Numbered from the stretch's first letter, positions 16,945 through 24,998 are shown. The stretch: 42,231 bases of DNA from Anaerolineaceae bacterium (GCA_003446605.1 DMDF01000184.1:1-42231); one strand, 5' to 3'. A program made the numbers and translations. The notes: generated from the letters alone by a model not told the origin.

Positions 16945-17307
16945 CCAATCCTCCAGCAACTTTCGTTTTGTTAATGATTATGAAAAAATTATATCATTCA
17001 TAGCACAAGATTTATTGTATAGCAGCAATCCGAGATTTGCATCAGGAAAAAGTCCAATTTTTCCATTACCATCGTATTTACTTGTATTTACTGCCTTGCC
17101 GATAATTTCATCCATTGTGTAACTGAAGGATATTCAGGCGCTCGTTGGCTACCGCTGGCATCACGCGAAAACCTACTTTAAGAAAAGTGGTTTTGTCTTT
17201 CCTCATTTTGGTTCTGTAGGGCTGGAAATTTCATAATTTTACACCTTATCAAGACCAATTTCCATTTAACTCTTCAAAGTTTTTAAGCTTGTGGTAAAAT
17301 CCAGTCC
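16945..17307. other. Divergent intergenic region between the partner switch and the tRNA-tuf block
   Basis: No convincing gene. A minus-strand TATAAT at 16988-16993 probably serves the STAS gene. A 45-codon minus-strand frame (16978-17115) has no ribosome site and overlaps that promoter, so I do not call it. An imperfect hairpin (AAAACC 17168-17173 with GGTTTT 17189-17194, then GTCTTT) could insulate the region. Confidence 0.4.
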
Positions 17308-17336
17308 TTGCTTGCTAATTTGGGTTTTGGTATAAT
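17308..17336 (+). promoter_or_regulatory. Promoter of the tRNA-tuf-ribosomal block
   Basis: TTGCTT (17308-17313), a 17-base spacer and TATAAT (17331-17336). Predicted start is near 17343, about 34 bases before the first tRNA. Confidence 0.8.
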
Positions 17337-17376
17337 CTCAAGGCTGTACCTTAATAAGGAATTTAAGAATATCGAT

Positions 17377-17449
17377 GCCGACGTAGCTCAAACGGCAGAG
17401 CAATCGCCTTGTAAGTGATAGGTTACGGGTTCGATTCCCGTCGTCGGCT
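17377..17449 (+). tRNA. tRNA-Thr(TGT)
   Basis: Acceptor arms GCCGACG and CGTCGGC pair perfectly. The anticodon loop CTTGTAA gives TGT, and the T-loop reads TTCGATT. It is 73 nt with no encoded CCA. Confidence 0.95.
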
Positions 17450-17463
17450 CAGTTGACCGTTAG

Positions 17464-17498
17464 CAAGTGAGTTGGATCTTTGCAGAACTGCTCACTTG
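17464..17498 (+). other. Hairpin in the tRNA-Thr/tRNA-Tyr spacer
   Basis: CAAGTGAG (17464-17471) pairs with CTCACTTG (17491-17498), with a 19-base loop that can pair further. No T-run follows, so it is more likely a processing element than a terminator. Confidence 0.4.
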
Positions 17499-17522
17499 TG
17501 TTCGGGCAACACAATCGTATAT

Positions 17523-17605
17523 GGGCGGTTACCCAAGTGGACAACGGGGACTGACTGTAAATCAGTTGGCAGACGCCTTCGGAGGTTCGAATCCTTCACC
17601 GCCCA
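17523..17605 (+). tRNA. tRNA-Tyr(GTA)
   Basis: Acceptor arms GGGCGGT and ACCGCCC pair. The anticodon stem-loop GACTGTAAATC gives GTA. A long variable arm brings it to 83 nt, as expected for bacterial tRNA-Tyr. CCA is not encoded. Confidence 0.95.
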
Positions 17606-17622
17606 CTGGTCTTTTAGACCGG
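17606..17622 (+). other. Short hairpin in the tRNA-Tyr/tRNA-Thr spacer
   Basis: A 7-base-pair stem (17606-17612 with 17616-17622, one G-U pair) with a TTT loop directly after tRNA-Tyr. It fills the place where a tRNA-Gly sits in the E. coli tufB cluster. Confidence 0.4.
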
Positions 17623-17655
17623 AAAAAGGACCGCTTTGTCGGCAATGCACGGCAA

Positions 17656-17728
17656 GCCCTCATAGCTCAGTCGGTAGAGCACGTTCTTGGTAAGAACGGG
17701 GTCATGGGTTCAAATCCCATTGAGGGCT
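17656..17728 (+). tRNA. tRNA-Thr(GGT)
   Basis: Acceptor arms GCCCTCA and TGAGGGC pair. The anticodon loop CTTGGTAA gives GGT, and the T-loop reads TTCAAAT. It is 73 nt, CCA not encoded, and lies 64 bases before tuf. Confidence 0.95.
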
Positions 17729-17792
17729 CAGAATGCCGGGGTATGAACGAAAAACATTAAAAAAGTTATTATCATTCGATAGGAGAATAATT

Positions 17793-18995
17793 ATGGCAAA
17801 AGAGGTTTATGATCGAACGAAACCGCACCTTAACGTAGGGACAATGGGACACATTGATCATGGCAAGACAACCCTGACAGCTGCGATTACCAAGTACTCG
17901 AGCTTACTGGGATTTGCTGATTTCATGGCATTCGATAAGATCGACAATGCTCCCGAAGAGAAAGAGCGTGGTATCACCATCAGTATTTCCCACGTGGAAT
18001 ACCAGACGGAAGCTCGCCACTACGCGCATGTGGATATGCCGGGTCACCGTGACTACATCAAGAACATGATCACCGGTGCAGCCCAGGTAGATGGTGCCAT
18101 TCTGGTGGTAGCCGCTCCCGATGGTCCCATGCCCCAGACCAAAGAGCACGTGCTGCTGGCACGCCAGGTGGAAGTCCCCAATATCATCGTTTTCCTGAAC
18201 AAGGTTGACATGATGGATGACCCCGAACTGCTTGAACTGGTTGAAATGGAACTGCGCGACATGCTCACCGACCATGGTTTCCCTGGTGATGAGATTCCGA
18301 TCATCCACGGCAGCGCCCTCAAGGCATTGGAAAGCACTTCCACTGACCCCAACGCTCCGGAATATGCCTGCATCAAAGAATTAATGCACGCATTGGATAC
18401 CTACTTCCCCGAACCGGTTCGCGCCACCGACAAACCTTTCATGATGCCCGTGGAAGACGTCTTCTCCATCAAGGGACGCGGTACTGTGGTGACCGGACGT
18501 ATCGAACGCGGTATTGTCAAAGTTGGCGATGCAGTTGAGATCGTTGGTCTGCGCGAAAAGAGCATGAGCACCGTTGTCACCGGTGTGGAAATGTTCCACA
18601 AGACCCTCAATGAGGGTATGGCTGGTGATAATGCGGGTCTGCTATTGCGCGGTGTGGAACGCACAGATGTGGAACGTGGTATGGTCATTGCCAAACCTGG
18701 CAGCATCACCCCCCACACCAAATTCAACGCCGAAGTGTACGTGCTGCGCCGTGATGAAGGTGGGCGCCACAAGCCGTTCTTCAGCGGTTATCGCCCGCAG
18801 TTCTACATCCGCACCATGGATGTAACCGGCGACATTACCCTGCCTGAAGGCGTGGAAATGGTTATGCCTGGCGACCGCACCAATATGCAGGTCGAACTGA
18901 TCATCCCGGTTGCTCTCGAACAGGGTTCCAACTTCGCCATCCGCGAAGGCGGTCTCACCGTCGGCGCTGGTGTTATCACTGAAATTTTGGAGTAA
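17793..18995 (+). CDS. tuf: Elongation factor Tu
   Basis: GTPase that carries aminoacyl-tRNA to the ribosome; 400 residues. G1 is GHIDHGKTT, switch I ends in RGITI, G4 is NKVD and the effector domains are complete through GAGVITEILE. The G3 region reads DMPGHRDYIKNM instead of the common DCPGHADYVKNM. AGGAG at 17781-17785 fixes ATG 17793, dropping a 20-codon upstream extension through tRNA sequence. The gene is visibly richer in C-ending codons than its neighbours, as expected for very high expression. It follows three tRNAs, with rpsJ nine bases downstream; rpsL, rpsG and fusA are not here. Confidence 0.97.
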   Translation: MAKEVYDRTKPHLNVGTMGHIDHGKTTLTAAITKYSSLLGFADFMAFDKIDNAPEEKERGITISISHVEYQTEARHYAHVDMPGHRDYIKNMITGAAQVDGAILVVAAPDGPMPQTKEHVLLARQVEVPNIIVFLNKVDMMDDPELLELVEMELRDMLTDHGFPGDEIPIIHGSALKALESTSTDPNAPEYACIKELMHALDTYFPEPVRATDKPFMMPVEDVFSIKGRGTVVTGRIERGIVKVGDAVEIVGLREKSMSTVVTGVEMFHKTLNEGMAGDNAGLLLRGVERTDVERGMVIAKPGSITPHTKFNAEVYVLRRDEGGRHKPFFSGYRPQFYIRTMDVTGDITLPEGVEMVMPGDRTNMQVELIIPVALEQGSNFAIREGGLTVGAGVITEILE

Positions 18996-19004
18996 ATAGA
19001 AAAT

Positions 19005-19313
19005 ATGGCTAAACAGAAGATTCGCATCCGCTTGAAAGCTTACGATCATCGAGTACTTGATCAATCTGCAAAGAGAATTGTTGAAACCGCCGAACGCAGT
19101 GGTGCAAAAGTGGTCGGTCCAGTACCTCTGCCCACCAAGATTGAGAAATTTACCGTGAGAAGATCGACCTTTATTGATAAAGATTCTCACGAGCATTTCG
19201 AAATCCGCACCCACAACCGGATCATTGATGTGTTGGAACCGGATGCGAAGACTATTGATATGCTAATGCGTTTAAATTTACCTGCTGGCGTGGATATCGA
19301 GATCAAGATATAA
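19005..19313 (+). CDS. rpsJ: 30S ribosomal protein S10
   Basis: A 102-residue S10, complete from MAKQKIRIRLKAYDH to VDIEIKI; it is part of the 30S head and of the NusB-S10 antitermination complex. The central VGPVPLPTKIEKFTVRRS block is characteristic. It starts nine bases after tuf, with GGAG overlapping the tuf stop region, so it is read as the end of the tRNA-tuf unit. The next gene is separated by a long structured spacer, unlike the tight spacing elsewhere in the cluster. Confidence 0.96.
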   Translation: MAKQKIRIRLKAYDHRVLDQSAKRIVETAERSGAKVVGPVPLPTKIEKFTVRRSTFIDKDSHEHFEIRTHNRIIDVLEPDAKTIDMLMRLNLPAGVDIEIKI

Positions 19314-19518
19314 TCAAAAAGCTGGTAAAATCACGGAAGATATGGTATATTAGTTCGGTTTTGGATATTCTATAAGTTGTGATTCAAGAATATTCATTGC
19401 AGCGACTGAAAAATAAACCTAGGTTTGCTGAATGATTATTGACTGAATCACTGAAAGATGATGCAGCTTTGCCCAAGCTGACAGTCTGATAAACAACTAA
19501 CAAGGAGAAAAACAAAAT
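19314..19518 (+). promoter_or_regulatory. Structured rpsJ-rplC spacer, candidate r-protein leader
   Basis: 205 bases without a gene in an otherwise compact operon. It contains an ATATTCT/AGAATAT inverted repeat (19364-19392 area), a perfect 12-base palindrome AAACCTAGGTTT (19415-19426), and a nested hairpin: outer GACTG (19441-19445) with CAGTC (19482-19486), inner CAGCTT (19464-19469) with AAGCTG (19475-19480), loop TGCCC. The rplC ribosome site AAGGAG lies near 19502-19507. A weak promoter (TATATT at 19346-19351) is possible. An autoregulatory leader for the L3-L4 operon is inference. Confidence 0.5.
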
Positions 19519-20148
19519 ATGTTCAAAGGGCTTATTGGGAAAAAGGTTGGCATGACCCAGATTTTCGATCAGGACGGCAATGCTGTTCCGATTACACTTA
19601 TCGAAGCTGGGCCATGTTTTGTTACTCAAATCCGTCAAACTAAGCATGATGGCTATTCAGCTGTACAGCTTGGTTTTGGCGCAGTCAATGAACGAAAAAT
19701 TTCTGGTGGGGAAAAAGGTCATCTTAAGAAGAATGAAATCCCTTCTGTAAAATATCTGCGAGAATTCAATGCAAAGACGATTGATGTGAAAGAAGGCGAT
19801 GTGGTAGATGTAAGCCAGTTCGCCGTGGGCAATCACGTTGATGTTGTTGGTTACAGCAAGGGTCGTGGATTTGCAGGTGCAGTCAAGCGATATGGTTTCC
19901 GCGGTGGACCCAAAACACATGGTCAATCTGACCGTGTGCGTGCACCTGGTTCTCACGGTTCTGGTACCACCCCCGGACGTGTCTATAAAGGTTCGCGTGG
20001 ACCCGGTCATATGGGGAATGAACGCGTGACATCGCAGCATGTGGAAGTTGTGTATGTGGATGTTGAGAAAAACCTTCTTGGGATCAATGGATCAGTTCCT
20101 GGCCCCAAAGGTGGATTGGTTGTTATTAAAGAGGCTAGGAAGCAATAG
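19519..20148 (+). CDS. rplC: 50S ribosomal protein L3
   Basis: A 209-residue L3 that helps nucleate 23S rRNA assembly. The opening MFKGLIGKKVGMTQIF, the GFAGAVKRYGF.GGPKTHGQS segment and SRGPGHMGNERVTSQ match the family, including the glutamine that is methylated in some bacteria. AAGGAG precedes the ATG. It is the first gene of the S10-spc run after the structured spacer, so it is the gene most exposed to any leader control. Confidence 0.97.
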   Translation: MFKGLIGKKVGMTQIFDQDGNAVPITLIEAGPCFVTQIRQTKHDGYSAVQLGFGAVNERKISGGEKGHLKKNEIPSVKYLREFNAKTIDVKEGDVVDVSQFAVGNHVDVVGYSKGRGFAGAVKRYGFRGGPKTHGQSDRVRAPGSHGSGTTPGRVYKGSRGPGHMGNERVTSQHVEVVYVDVEKNLLGINGSVPGPKGGLVVIKEARKQ

Positions 20149-20192
20149 CGAAATATTCACGGAATATTCATTCCGTCTAAATGGAGCCGATA

Positions 20193-20825
20193 ATGAAGGT
20201 AGATGTAATTGATTTCAAGGGAAAGAAAATAGGTGATATGGAGCTTCCGAAAGACATTTTTGAAGCAAATGTAAATGTCGATCTGATGCACCAAGCCTAT
20301 GTTCGCCAAATGGCAAATGCGCGCCTGGGTACTCATGAAACAAAGGAGCGCGGTGATGTATCGGGTGGCGGTCGTAAACCCTGGAGACAAAAAGGGACCG
20401 GACGCGCCAGACAGGGTTCAATCCGTGCTGCTCAGTGGGTTGGTGGTGGTAAGATCTTCACCCCTCACATGCGTAGCTACGAGAAGAAAATGCCGTTGAA
20501 AATGAGACGTGCCGCTCTTCGTTCAGCCCTGACCGTAAAAGCTGGTGATGGAGAAATTATTATTGTTGATAGTGTCGCAATGGATCAGCCTAAAAGCAAA
20601 ATATTAGCTCAGGCAGTTGAAAAATGGGTTGGAGAAAACACCGCTTTGTTGGTAATGCCAAGTAAAGCAGAAGAAAATGTTTTCATCTCTGCCCGTAATC
20701 TGAAAGGCGTGAAAGTTTTACATGCAAACTATCTCAATATTCGCGATCTGCTCACCTACGATCGCGTAGTATTAGATAAATCGTCCATCACGGTTATTGA
20801 AGAATATCTAGGAAAAGGAAAATAG
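20193..20825 (+). CDS. rplD: 50S ribosomal protein L4
   Basis: A 210-residue L4 of the exit tunnel; in gamma-proteobacteria it also represses its own operon. The loop RKPWRQKGTGRARQGSIRAAQW is complete but with long stretches of basic residues as usual. ATG 20193 is chosen over ATG 20181 because TGGAG (20182-20186) fits a ribosome site for the later codon, and the protein then begins MKVDVIDFKGK. It lies 44 bases after rplC and one base before rplW. Confidence 0.96.
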   Translation: MKVDVIDFKGKKIGDMELPKDIFEANVNVDLMHQAYVRQMANARLGTHETKERGDVSGGGRKPWRQKGTGRARQGSIRAAQWVGGGKIFTPHMRSYEKKMPLKMRRAALRSALTVKAGDGEIIIVDSVAMDQPKSKILAQAVEKWVGENTALLVMPSKAEENVFISARNLKGVKVLHANYLNIRDLLTYDRVVLDKSSITVIEEYLGKGK

Positions 20826-20826
20826 G

Positions 20827-21129
20827 ATGAAAACACCATACGATATCCTGAAACGACCGTTAATCACTGAAAAGACAGCTTATCAAACCAGTAAACTGCA
20901 TCAATATGTTTTTGAAGTGGATGGAAAAGCAACCAAAGTGGATGTTAAGGATGCTGTTGAAAAAGCATTTGACGTCAATGTGTTGAAAGTAAATATTGTT
21001 AATGTTCCTGCCAAACGTGGCAAACGAGCGCGCAGCCGAAGGGTCGCCATTCGTAATTCCGCTTACAAGAAAGCAATTGTTACCCTGGCAGCTGAAGACA
21101 GAATCGCTATCTTTGAGGGAGTTGAATAA
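20827..21129 (+). CDS. rplW: 50S ribosomal protein L23
   Basis: A 100-residue L23 at the tunnel exit, where trigger factor and SRP dock. Starts MKTPYDILKRPLITEKT and has the KVNIVNVPAKRGKRAR loop. Its stop shares a base with the rplB start (TAATG), so translation is coupled. Confidence 0.96.
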   Translation: MKTPYDILKRPLITEKTAYQTSKLHQYVFEVDGKATKVDVKDAVEKAFDVNVLKVNIVNVPAKRGKRARSRRVAIRNSAYKKAIVTLAAEDRIAIFEGVE

Positions 21130-21965
21130 TGAGTGTAAAGGTATATAAACCAGTTACTCCCGGGCAACGACATCGAACGGGATACACTTTTGAGGAGATC
21201 ACCAAGACCACACCGGAAAAAGCATTATTAGTTTCACGCAGTAAGAAATCTGGACGGAATATGTATGGACGTATCACGGTACGCCATCGTGGTGGTGGAC
21301 ATAAGAATAAAGTCCGTATCGTTGATTTCAAGAGAGCGAAGGTTGGCATTCCGGCAAAAGTGAGCGCCATTGAATATGATCCAAATCGTTCAGCTCGTTT
21401 AGCTTTGTTGACCTATGCAGATGGTGAAAAGAAGTACATCATTGCGCCGTTAGGGTTGAAGGTTGGTGATACTGTCATGTCTGGATCTCAAGCAGAGGTC
21501 CGAAATGGGAACAGTTTACCGATTGCAAATATTCCGGTAGGTACGATGATCCACAATATTGAGCTGACGGAAGGTCGCGGTGGTCAGATGGTTCGCTCTG
21601 CGGGCGCAGCAGCTCAACTGCTGGCAAAAGAGGGTGAATACGCTCACATCCGTCTTCCATCGGGTGAGGTCCGTCTGGTTCGGCAGAAATGCTTTGCTAC
21701 TATTGGGCAGGTAGGGAATGTGGAACATGGACAGATCAAACTTGGACGTGCAGGACGAAAACGTCATCTGGGCATCCGACCTACTGTCCGTGGAAGCGCG
21801 ATGAGCCCCCGAGACCATCCCCATGGTGGTGGTGAGGGACGTTCTCCCATTGGTATGCCTGGACCAAAATCTCCTTGGGGTAAACCTACCCTTGGTTATC
21901 GCACCAGGAGGAACAAGAAAACAGATAAGTATATCGTTCGTCGCAGACATGCTGCGAAGAGATAA
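21129..21965 (+). CDS. rplB: 50S ribosomal protein L2
   Basis: A 278-residue L2 needed for subunit joining and the peptidyl transferase centre. The SPRDHPHGGGEGRSPIGMPGP region with the essential His and the C-terminal TRRNKKTDKYIVRRR are present. It overlaps rplW by one base, and rpsS follows after 26 bases. Length and order are normal. Confidence 0.97.
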   Translation: MSVKVYKPVTPGQRHRTGYTFEEITKTTPEKALLVSRSKKSGRNMYGRITVRHRGGGHKNKVRIVDFKRAKVGIPAKVSAIEYDPNRSARLALLTYADGEKKYIIAPLGLKVGDTVMSGSQAEVRNGNSLPIANIPVGTMIHNIELTEGRGGQMVRSAGAAAQLLAKEGEYAHIRLPSGEVRLVRQKCFATIGQVGNVEHGQIKLGRAGRKRHLGIRPTVRGSAMSPRDHPHGGGEGRSPIGMPGPKSPWGKPTLGYRTRRNKKTDKYIVRRRHAAKR

Positions 21966-21991
21966 TCGATCGGAAGATTAAGGAGTTAGAT

Positions 21992-22270
21992 ATGTCTCGA
22001 TCTTTGAAAAAAGGACCATTCGTGGATCCGAAACTATTGAAAAAAATTGAGGAAATGAATACCAAGAATGAAAAAAAGGTACTTCGCACCTGGAGTAGAG
22101 CCAGCACGATCTTTCCTCAAATGGTAGGACATACCATTGCGGTCCACGATGGACGACGTCATGTACCGATCTATATTACTGAGAATATGGTTGGCCATAA
22201 ATTGGGCGAATTTGCACCAACCCGGCATTTCCGCGGACATATGGCTGAGAAATCCACGAAGAGAGATTAG
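21992..22270 (+). CDS. rpsS: 30S ribosomal protein S19
   Basis: A 92-residue S19 of the 30S head. MSRSLKKGPFVDPKLLKKIE, RTWSRASTIFPQMVGHTIAVHDG and LGEFAPTRHFRGH are conserved. AAGGAG precedes the ATG, and rplV follows after nine bases. Confidence 0.97.
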   Translation: MSRSLKKGPFVDPKLLKKIEEMNTKNEKKVLRTWSRASTIFPQMVGHTIAVHDGRRHVPIYITENMVGHKLGEFAPTRHFRGHMAEKSTKRD

Positions 22271-22279
22271 GAATAGACC

Positions 22280-22615
22280 ATGGATGTACGTGCTGAATTA
22301 AAATATTGCCCGGTTTCTCCACAGAAAGTCCGCCTGGTGATCGATGTGGTCCGTGGACAAAGTGTAGAAAAAGCGGTTACCGATCTTCGATTTTTGCATA
22401 AGGCTGCTTCAGAACCGGTCCGAAAGTTGATCGAATCGGCAGCATCAAACGCGGAAAACAATTTCGGTCTTGATCGCGATAATTTATTTGTCAGTGAAAT
22501 TTACGCCGATGAAGCCCCAACAAGGAAATGGCGTCGTTTTGGTGCGCGGGGACGCTTTAAACCGATTTTAAAGAGATCCTCACATATAAGAGTTGTGCTG
22601 AAAGAAAAAGCATAG
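22280..22615 (+). CDS. rplV: 50S ribosomal protein L22
   Basis: A 111-residue L22 whose hairpin lines the exit tunnel. SPQKVRLVIDVVRGQSVEKA and the C-terminal hairpin RKWRRFGARGRFKPILKRSSHI are present. A TTAGGA ribosome site overlaps the rpsS stop. No unusual tunnel-loop insertion is seen. Confidence 0.96.
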   Translation: MDVRAELKYCPVSPQKVRLVIDVVRGQSVEKAVTDLRFLHKAASEPVRKLIESAASNAENNFGLDRDNLFVSEIYADEAPTRKWRRFGARGRFKPILKRSSHIRVVLKEKA

Positions 22616-22649
22616 TCGGAGCACTATAAAGGAAAGATTAGGAGAAATT

Positions 22650-23327
22650 ATGGGTCGAAAAGTTCATCCAATCGGATTTCGCTTAGGGATCAATAAACCT
22701 TGGGAAGGTCGTTGGTATGCTGAGGGTCAGAATTATATCGATCAGTTGCATCAGGATTTCGAAATCCGAGCTCTGATTATAAAAGCTGCAGAAAAAGCAG
22801 GCATCTCTTTCATTGAAATTGAAAGGTATCCTAGCAAGATCAAAATTGTTGTCAATACGGCTAAACCTGGGATCTTGATTGGACGAAAAGGCGAAACGGT
22901 AAAAGAAATCCGCAGACAGCTGGAGGAGTTAACCGGGAAGAAGATTGATCTCGAGATCAAAGAGATTGTTAATCCCGATTGCGACGCTCGCTTGGTGGCA
23001 GAGAATATTGCTAATCAGATCACGCGTAGAATTAGCTATCGTCGTGCGATGAAGCGGGCGATCCAACAGGCTATCCGTCAGGGCGCGGAAGGTATCAAAG
23101 TAGAAGTAGCTGGTCGATTGAACGGTGCTGAAATGTCTCGCTCGGTTTGGCTGCGTGAAGGACGTGTTCCTCTGCAAACGCTGCGCGCCGACATTGATTT
23201 CGCTTGTACTGAGGCATTGACAACCTACGGGCAAATTGGAATCAAGGTCTGGATCTACAAAGGCGAGATTATGCCAGGGACTGAAGAAATTGTTGAAGAG
23301 ACAGAAGGTGTTTACGTTAGTGAATAA
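22650..23327 (+). CDS. rpsC: 30S ribosomal protein S3
   Basis: A 225-residue S3 at the mRNA entry site. Begins MGRKVHPIGFRLGI; the KH motif GILIGRKGETVKEI and the domain-2 block VEVAGRLNGAEMSRSVWLREGRVPLQTLRADID are complete, though long. AGGAG precedes the ATG. The C-terminus is short and acidic, without an extended basic tail. Confidence 0.97.
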   Translation: MGRKVHPIGFRLGINKPWEGRWYAEGQNYIDQLHQDFEIRALIIKAAEKAGISFIEIERYPSKIKIVVNTAKPGILIGRKGETVKEIRRQLEELTGKKIDLEIKEIVNPDCDARLVAENIANQITRRISYRRAMKRAIQQAIRQGAEGIKVEVAGRLNGAEMSRSVWLREGRVPLQTLRADIDFACTEALTTYGQIGIKVWIYKGEIMPGTEEIVEETEGVYVSE

Positions 23328-23360
23328 CCTGGCGTATCAAACTGAAAAGAGGAAATCATC

Positions 23361-23783
23361 ATGTTAATGCCAAAACGTGTTAAATATCGCAAACAAATGC
23401 GTGGAAGAATGCGCGGGAAAGCCATGCGCGGAGCAGAGATTGCATTTGGTGAATATGCTCTGCAGGCATTAGAGCCCGCATGGATATCCGCGCGTCAGAT
23501 CGAATCGGCACGTCGCTCGATCGTTCGTAATCTAAAACGACGCGGTAAAGTATGGATCAGAATATTCCCTGATAAACCCATTACCAAACGTGCTGCAGAA
23601 TCGCGCATGGGTAAAGGGAAAGGTTCTGTGGAATTCTGGGCAGCTGTTGTAAAACCCGGTCGTATCCTATTCGAGGTGGGCGGCGTTGATGCTGATGTAG
23701 CAAAACGCGCCTTGAAACAAGCGACTTATAAATTCCCGATTAAAACGAAGATCATTTCGCGATCGGATATTGATGGAGAATAA
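23361..23783 (+). CDS. rplP: 50S ribosomal protein L16
   Basis: A 140-residue L16 near the A-site finger. MLMPKRVKYRKQ is the normal N-terminus, supporting ATG 23361 rather than the second Met, with AAGAGGA upstream. The RGRMRGKAMRG segment and MGKGKGSVEFWAAVVKPGR are conserved. rpmC begins two bases after the stop. Confidence 0.97.
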   Translation: MLMPKRVKYRKQMRGRMRGKAMRGAEIAFGEYALQALEPAWISARQIESARRSIVRNLKRRGKVWIRIFPDKPITKRAAESRMGKGKGSVEFWAAVVKPGRILFEVGGVDADVAKRALKQATYKFPIKTKIISRSDIDGE

Positions 23784-23785
23784 AA

Positions 23786-23998
23786 ATGAAGATTGATGAA
23801 ATTCGAAAATTCTCTGATGAAGAATTAAAAACAAAAATATTCGATACGAAAAAAGAGTATATGGAAATGCGTTTCCAGCTTATTTCAGGGCAATTGACCG
23901 ACACGAGCAAGGTCAAAAAGATCCGTCATGATATAGCCAGGTTGGAAACCGTGATTCAAGAACGGGAAAACAAAGTAAATCTGGAAGGTGAGAAATGA
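23786..23998 (+). CDS. rpmC: 50S ribosomal protein L29
   Basis: A 70-residue L29, two helices at the tunnel exit. The EIRKFSDEEL start and the KKIRHDIARLETVIQERE helix are typical. The stop overlaps the rpsQ start by four bases (ATGA), giving translational coupling. Confidence 0.95.
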   Translation: MKIDEIRKFSDEELKTKIFDTKKEYMEMRFQLISGQLTDTSKVKKIRHDIARLETVIQERENKVNLEGEK

Positions 23999-24270
23999 CC
24001 GCAAGAAGAAGATTACAGGGTATTGTCACCAGTGACAAGATGATGAAGACCGTTGTGGTCGAAATTTCTCGGACATATCGGCATCCTGTCTATCAAAAGG
24101 TTGTCCATTCTGCAAAGAAAGTCATGGCTCATGATGAACTTGGCAGCAAAATTGGCGATGAAGTCTTGATCGTAGAAAGCAAGCCCATTTCTCGAAAGGT
24201 GCGTTGGGTTGTGCAAGAAATCCTGAATAAGACTGAAATTCAGGCAGAAGACTTGGTGAAAGAGGATTAG
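23995..24270 (+). CDS. rpsQ: 30S ribosomal protein S17
   Basis: A 91-residue S17, an OB-fold protein binding 16S rRNA early in assembly. MTARRRLQGIVTSDKMMKTVVVEI and the SKPISRKVRWVV segment fit the family. It overlaps rpmC by four bases, and rplN starts four bases after it. Confidence 0.96.
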   Translation: MTARRRLQGIVTSDKMMKTVVVEISRTYRHPVYQKVVHSAKKVMAHDELGSKIGDEVLIVESKPISRKVRWVVQEILNKTEIQAEDLVKED

Positions 24271-24274
24271 TGCC

Positions 24275-24646
24275 ATGATCCAACAAGAATCTCGCGTGAA
24301 AATAGCTGACAACACAGGTGCCCGTGAAATTTTAGTTATTCATGTATTGGGCGGGTCACGTCGAAAATATGGGCGCATCGGTGATGTGGTGATTGGTACT
24401 GTGAAATCCGCCACACCGCAGAGTAGTGTGAAAAAGAGTGAAATCGTAAGAGCAGTTATCGTCCGCTGTTCCAAGGAATGGCGCCGAAGTGATGGATCTA
24501 CCATCCGCTTTGATGATAACGCAGCGGTCATTCTTGATGGTGAGAGTCAGAACCCCAAAGGAACCCGTATCTTTGGTCCCGTTGCTCGCGAACTTCGCGA
24601 AAAGGGTTACTTGAAAATCGTTTCACTCGCTCCGGAAGTTATTTAG
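24275..24646 (+). CDS. rplN: 50S ribosomal protein L14
   Basis: A 123-residue L14 at the subunit interface, also the docking site of silencing factor RsfS in other bacteria. MIQQESRVKIADNTGAREI and GPVARELREKGYLKIVSLAPEVI are diagnostic. Length is normal. Confidence 0.97.
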   Translation: MIQQESRVKIADNTGAREILVIHVLGGSRRKYGRIGDVVIGTVKSATPQSSVKKSEIVRAVIVRCSKEWRRSDGSTIRFDDNAAVILDGESQNPKGTRIFGPVARELREKGYLKIVSLAPEVI

Positions 24647-24668
24647 GTTATGGAAGTAGGAGATAAGA

Positions 24669-24998
24669 ATGAGACTAAAAATTAAACGTGGCGATCAAGT
24701 TGAAGTAATTACCGGCAAAAGCGTTGATAAAGGTAAACGTGGAGAAGTCATCCGTGTATTACAGAAGAGCAATGAGGTGATTGTGCAGGATCTGAACATC
24801 CGCACCAAACATCAGCGCCAAGTACAATCCGAAGGTAAAAGTATCAATCCCGGTATCGTAAAACTTGAAGGACCTATCCATATTTCGAACGTTATGCTTG
24901 TTTGTAAAAAGTGTAATAAACCGACTCGCGTGGGTTTCATCCGTGAAGATGGAAAAAGTATCCGAATCTGCAAGAAATGCGGAGCGAAATTAGATTAA
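24669..24998 (+). CDS. rplX: 50S ribosomal protein L24
   Basis: A 109-residue L24 with an N-terminal KOW domain (GDQVEVITGKSVDKGKRGEV) and a C-terminal four-cysteine zinc ribbon: CKKC twice, near residues 78-81 and 102-105. AGGAG precedes the ATG. The zinc form is usual in several deep-branching phyla and matches the other zinc-type proteins in this cluster. Confidence 0.96.
   Translation: MRLKIKRGDQVEVITGKSVDKGKRGEVIRVLQKSNEVIVQDLNIRTKHQRQVQSEGKSINPGIVKLEGPIHISNVMLVCKKCNKPTRVGFIREDGKSIRICKKCGAKLD

Noticed and set aside
16978..17115. 45-codon minus-strand frame upstream of the STAS gene
   Set aside because: No ribosome site, unrecognised product, and it overlaps the likely STAS promoter.
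17733..17792. 20-residue N-terminal extension of EF-Tu
   Set aside because: It starts directly after the tRNA and lacks conservation; AGGAG points to ATG 17793.
18642..19214. 190-codon minus-strand open frame across tuf and rpsJ
   Set aside because: It is antisense to two certain genes and shows no family features; it is a by-product of strong codon bias.
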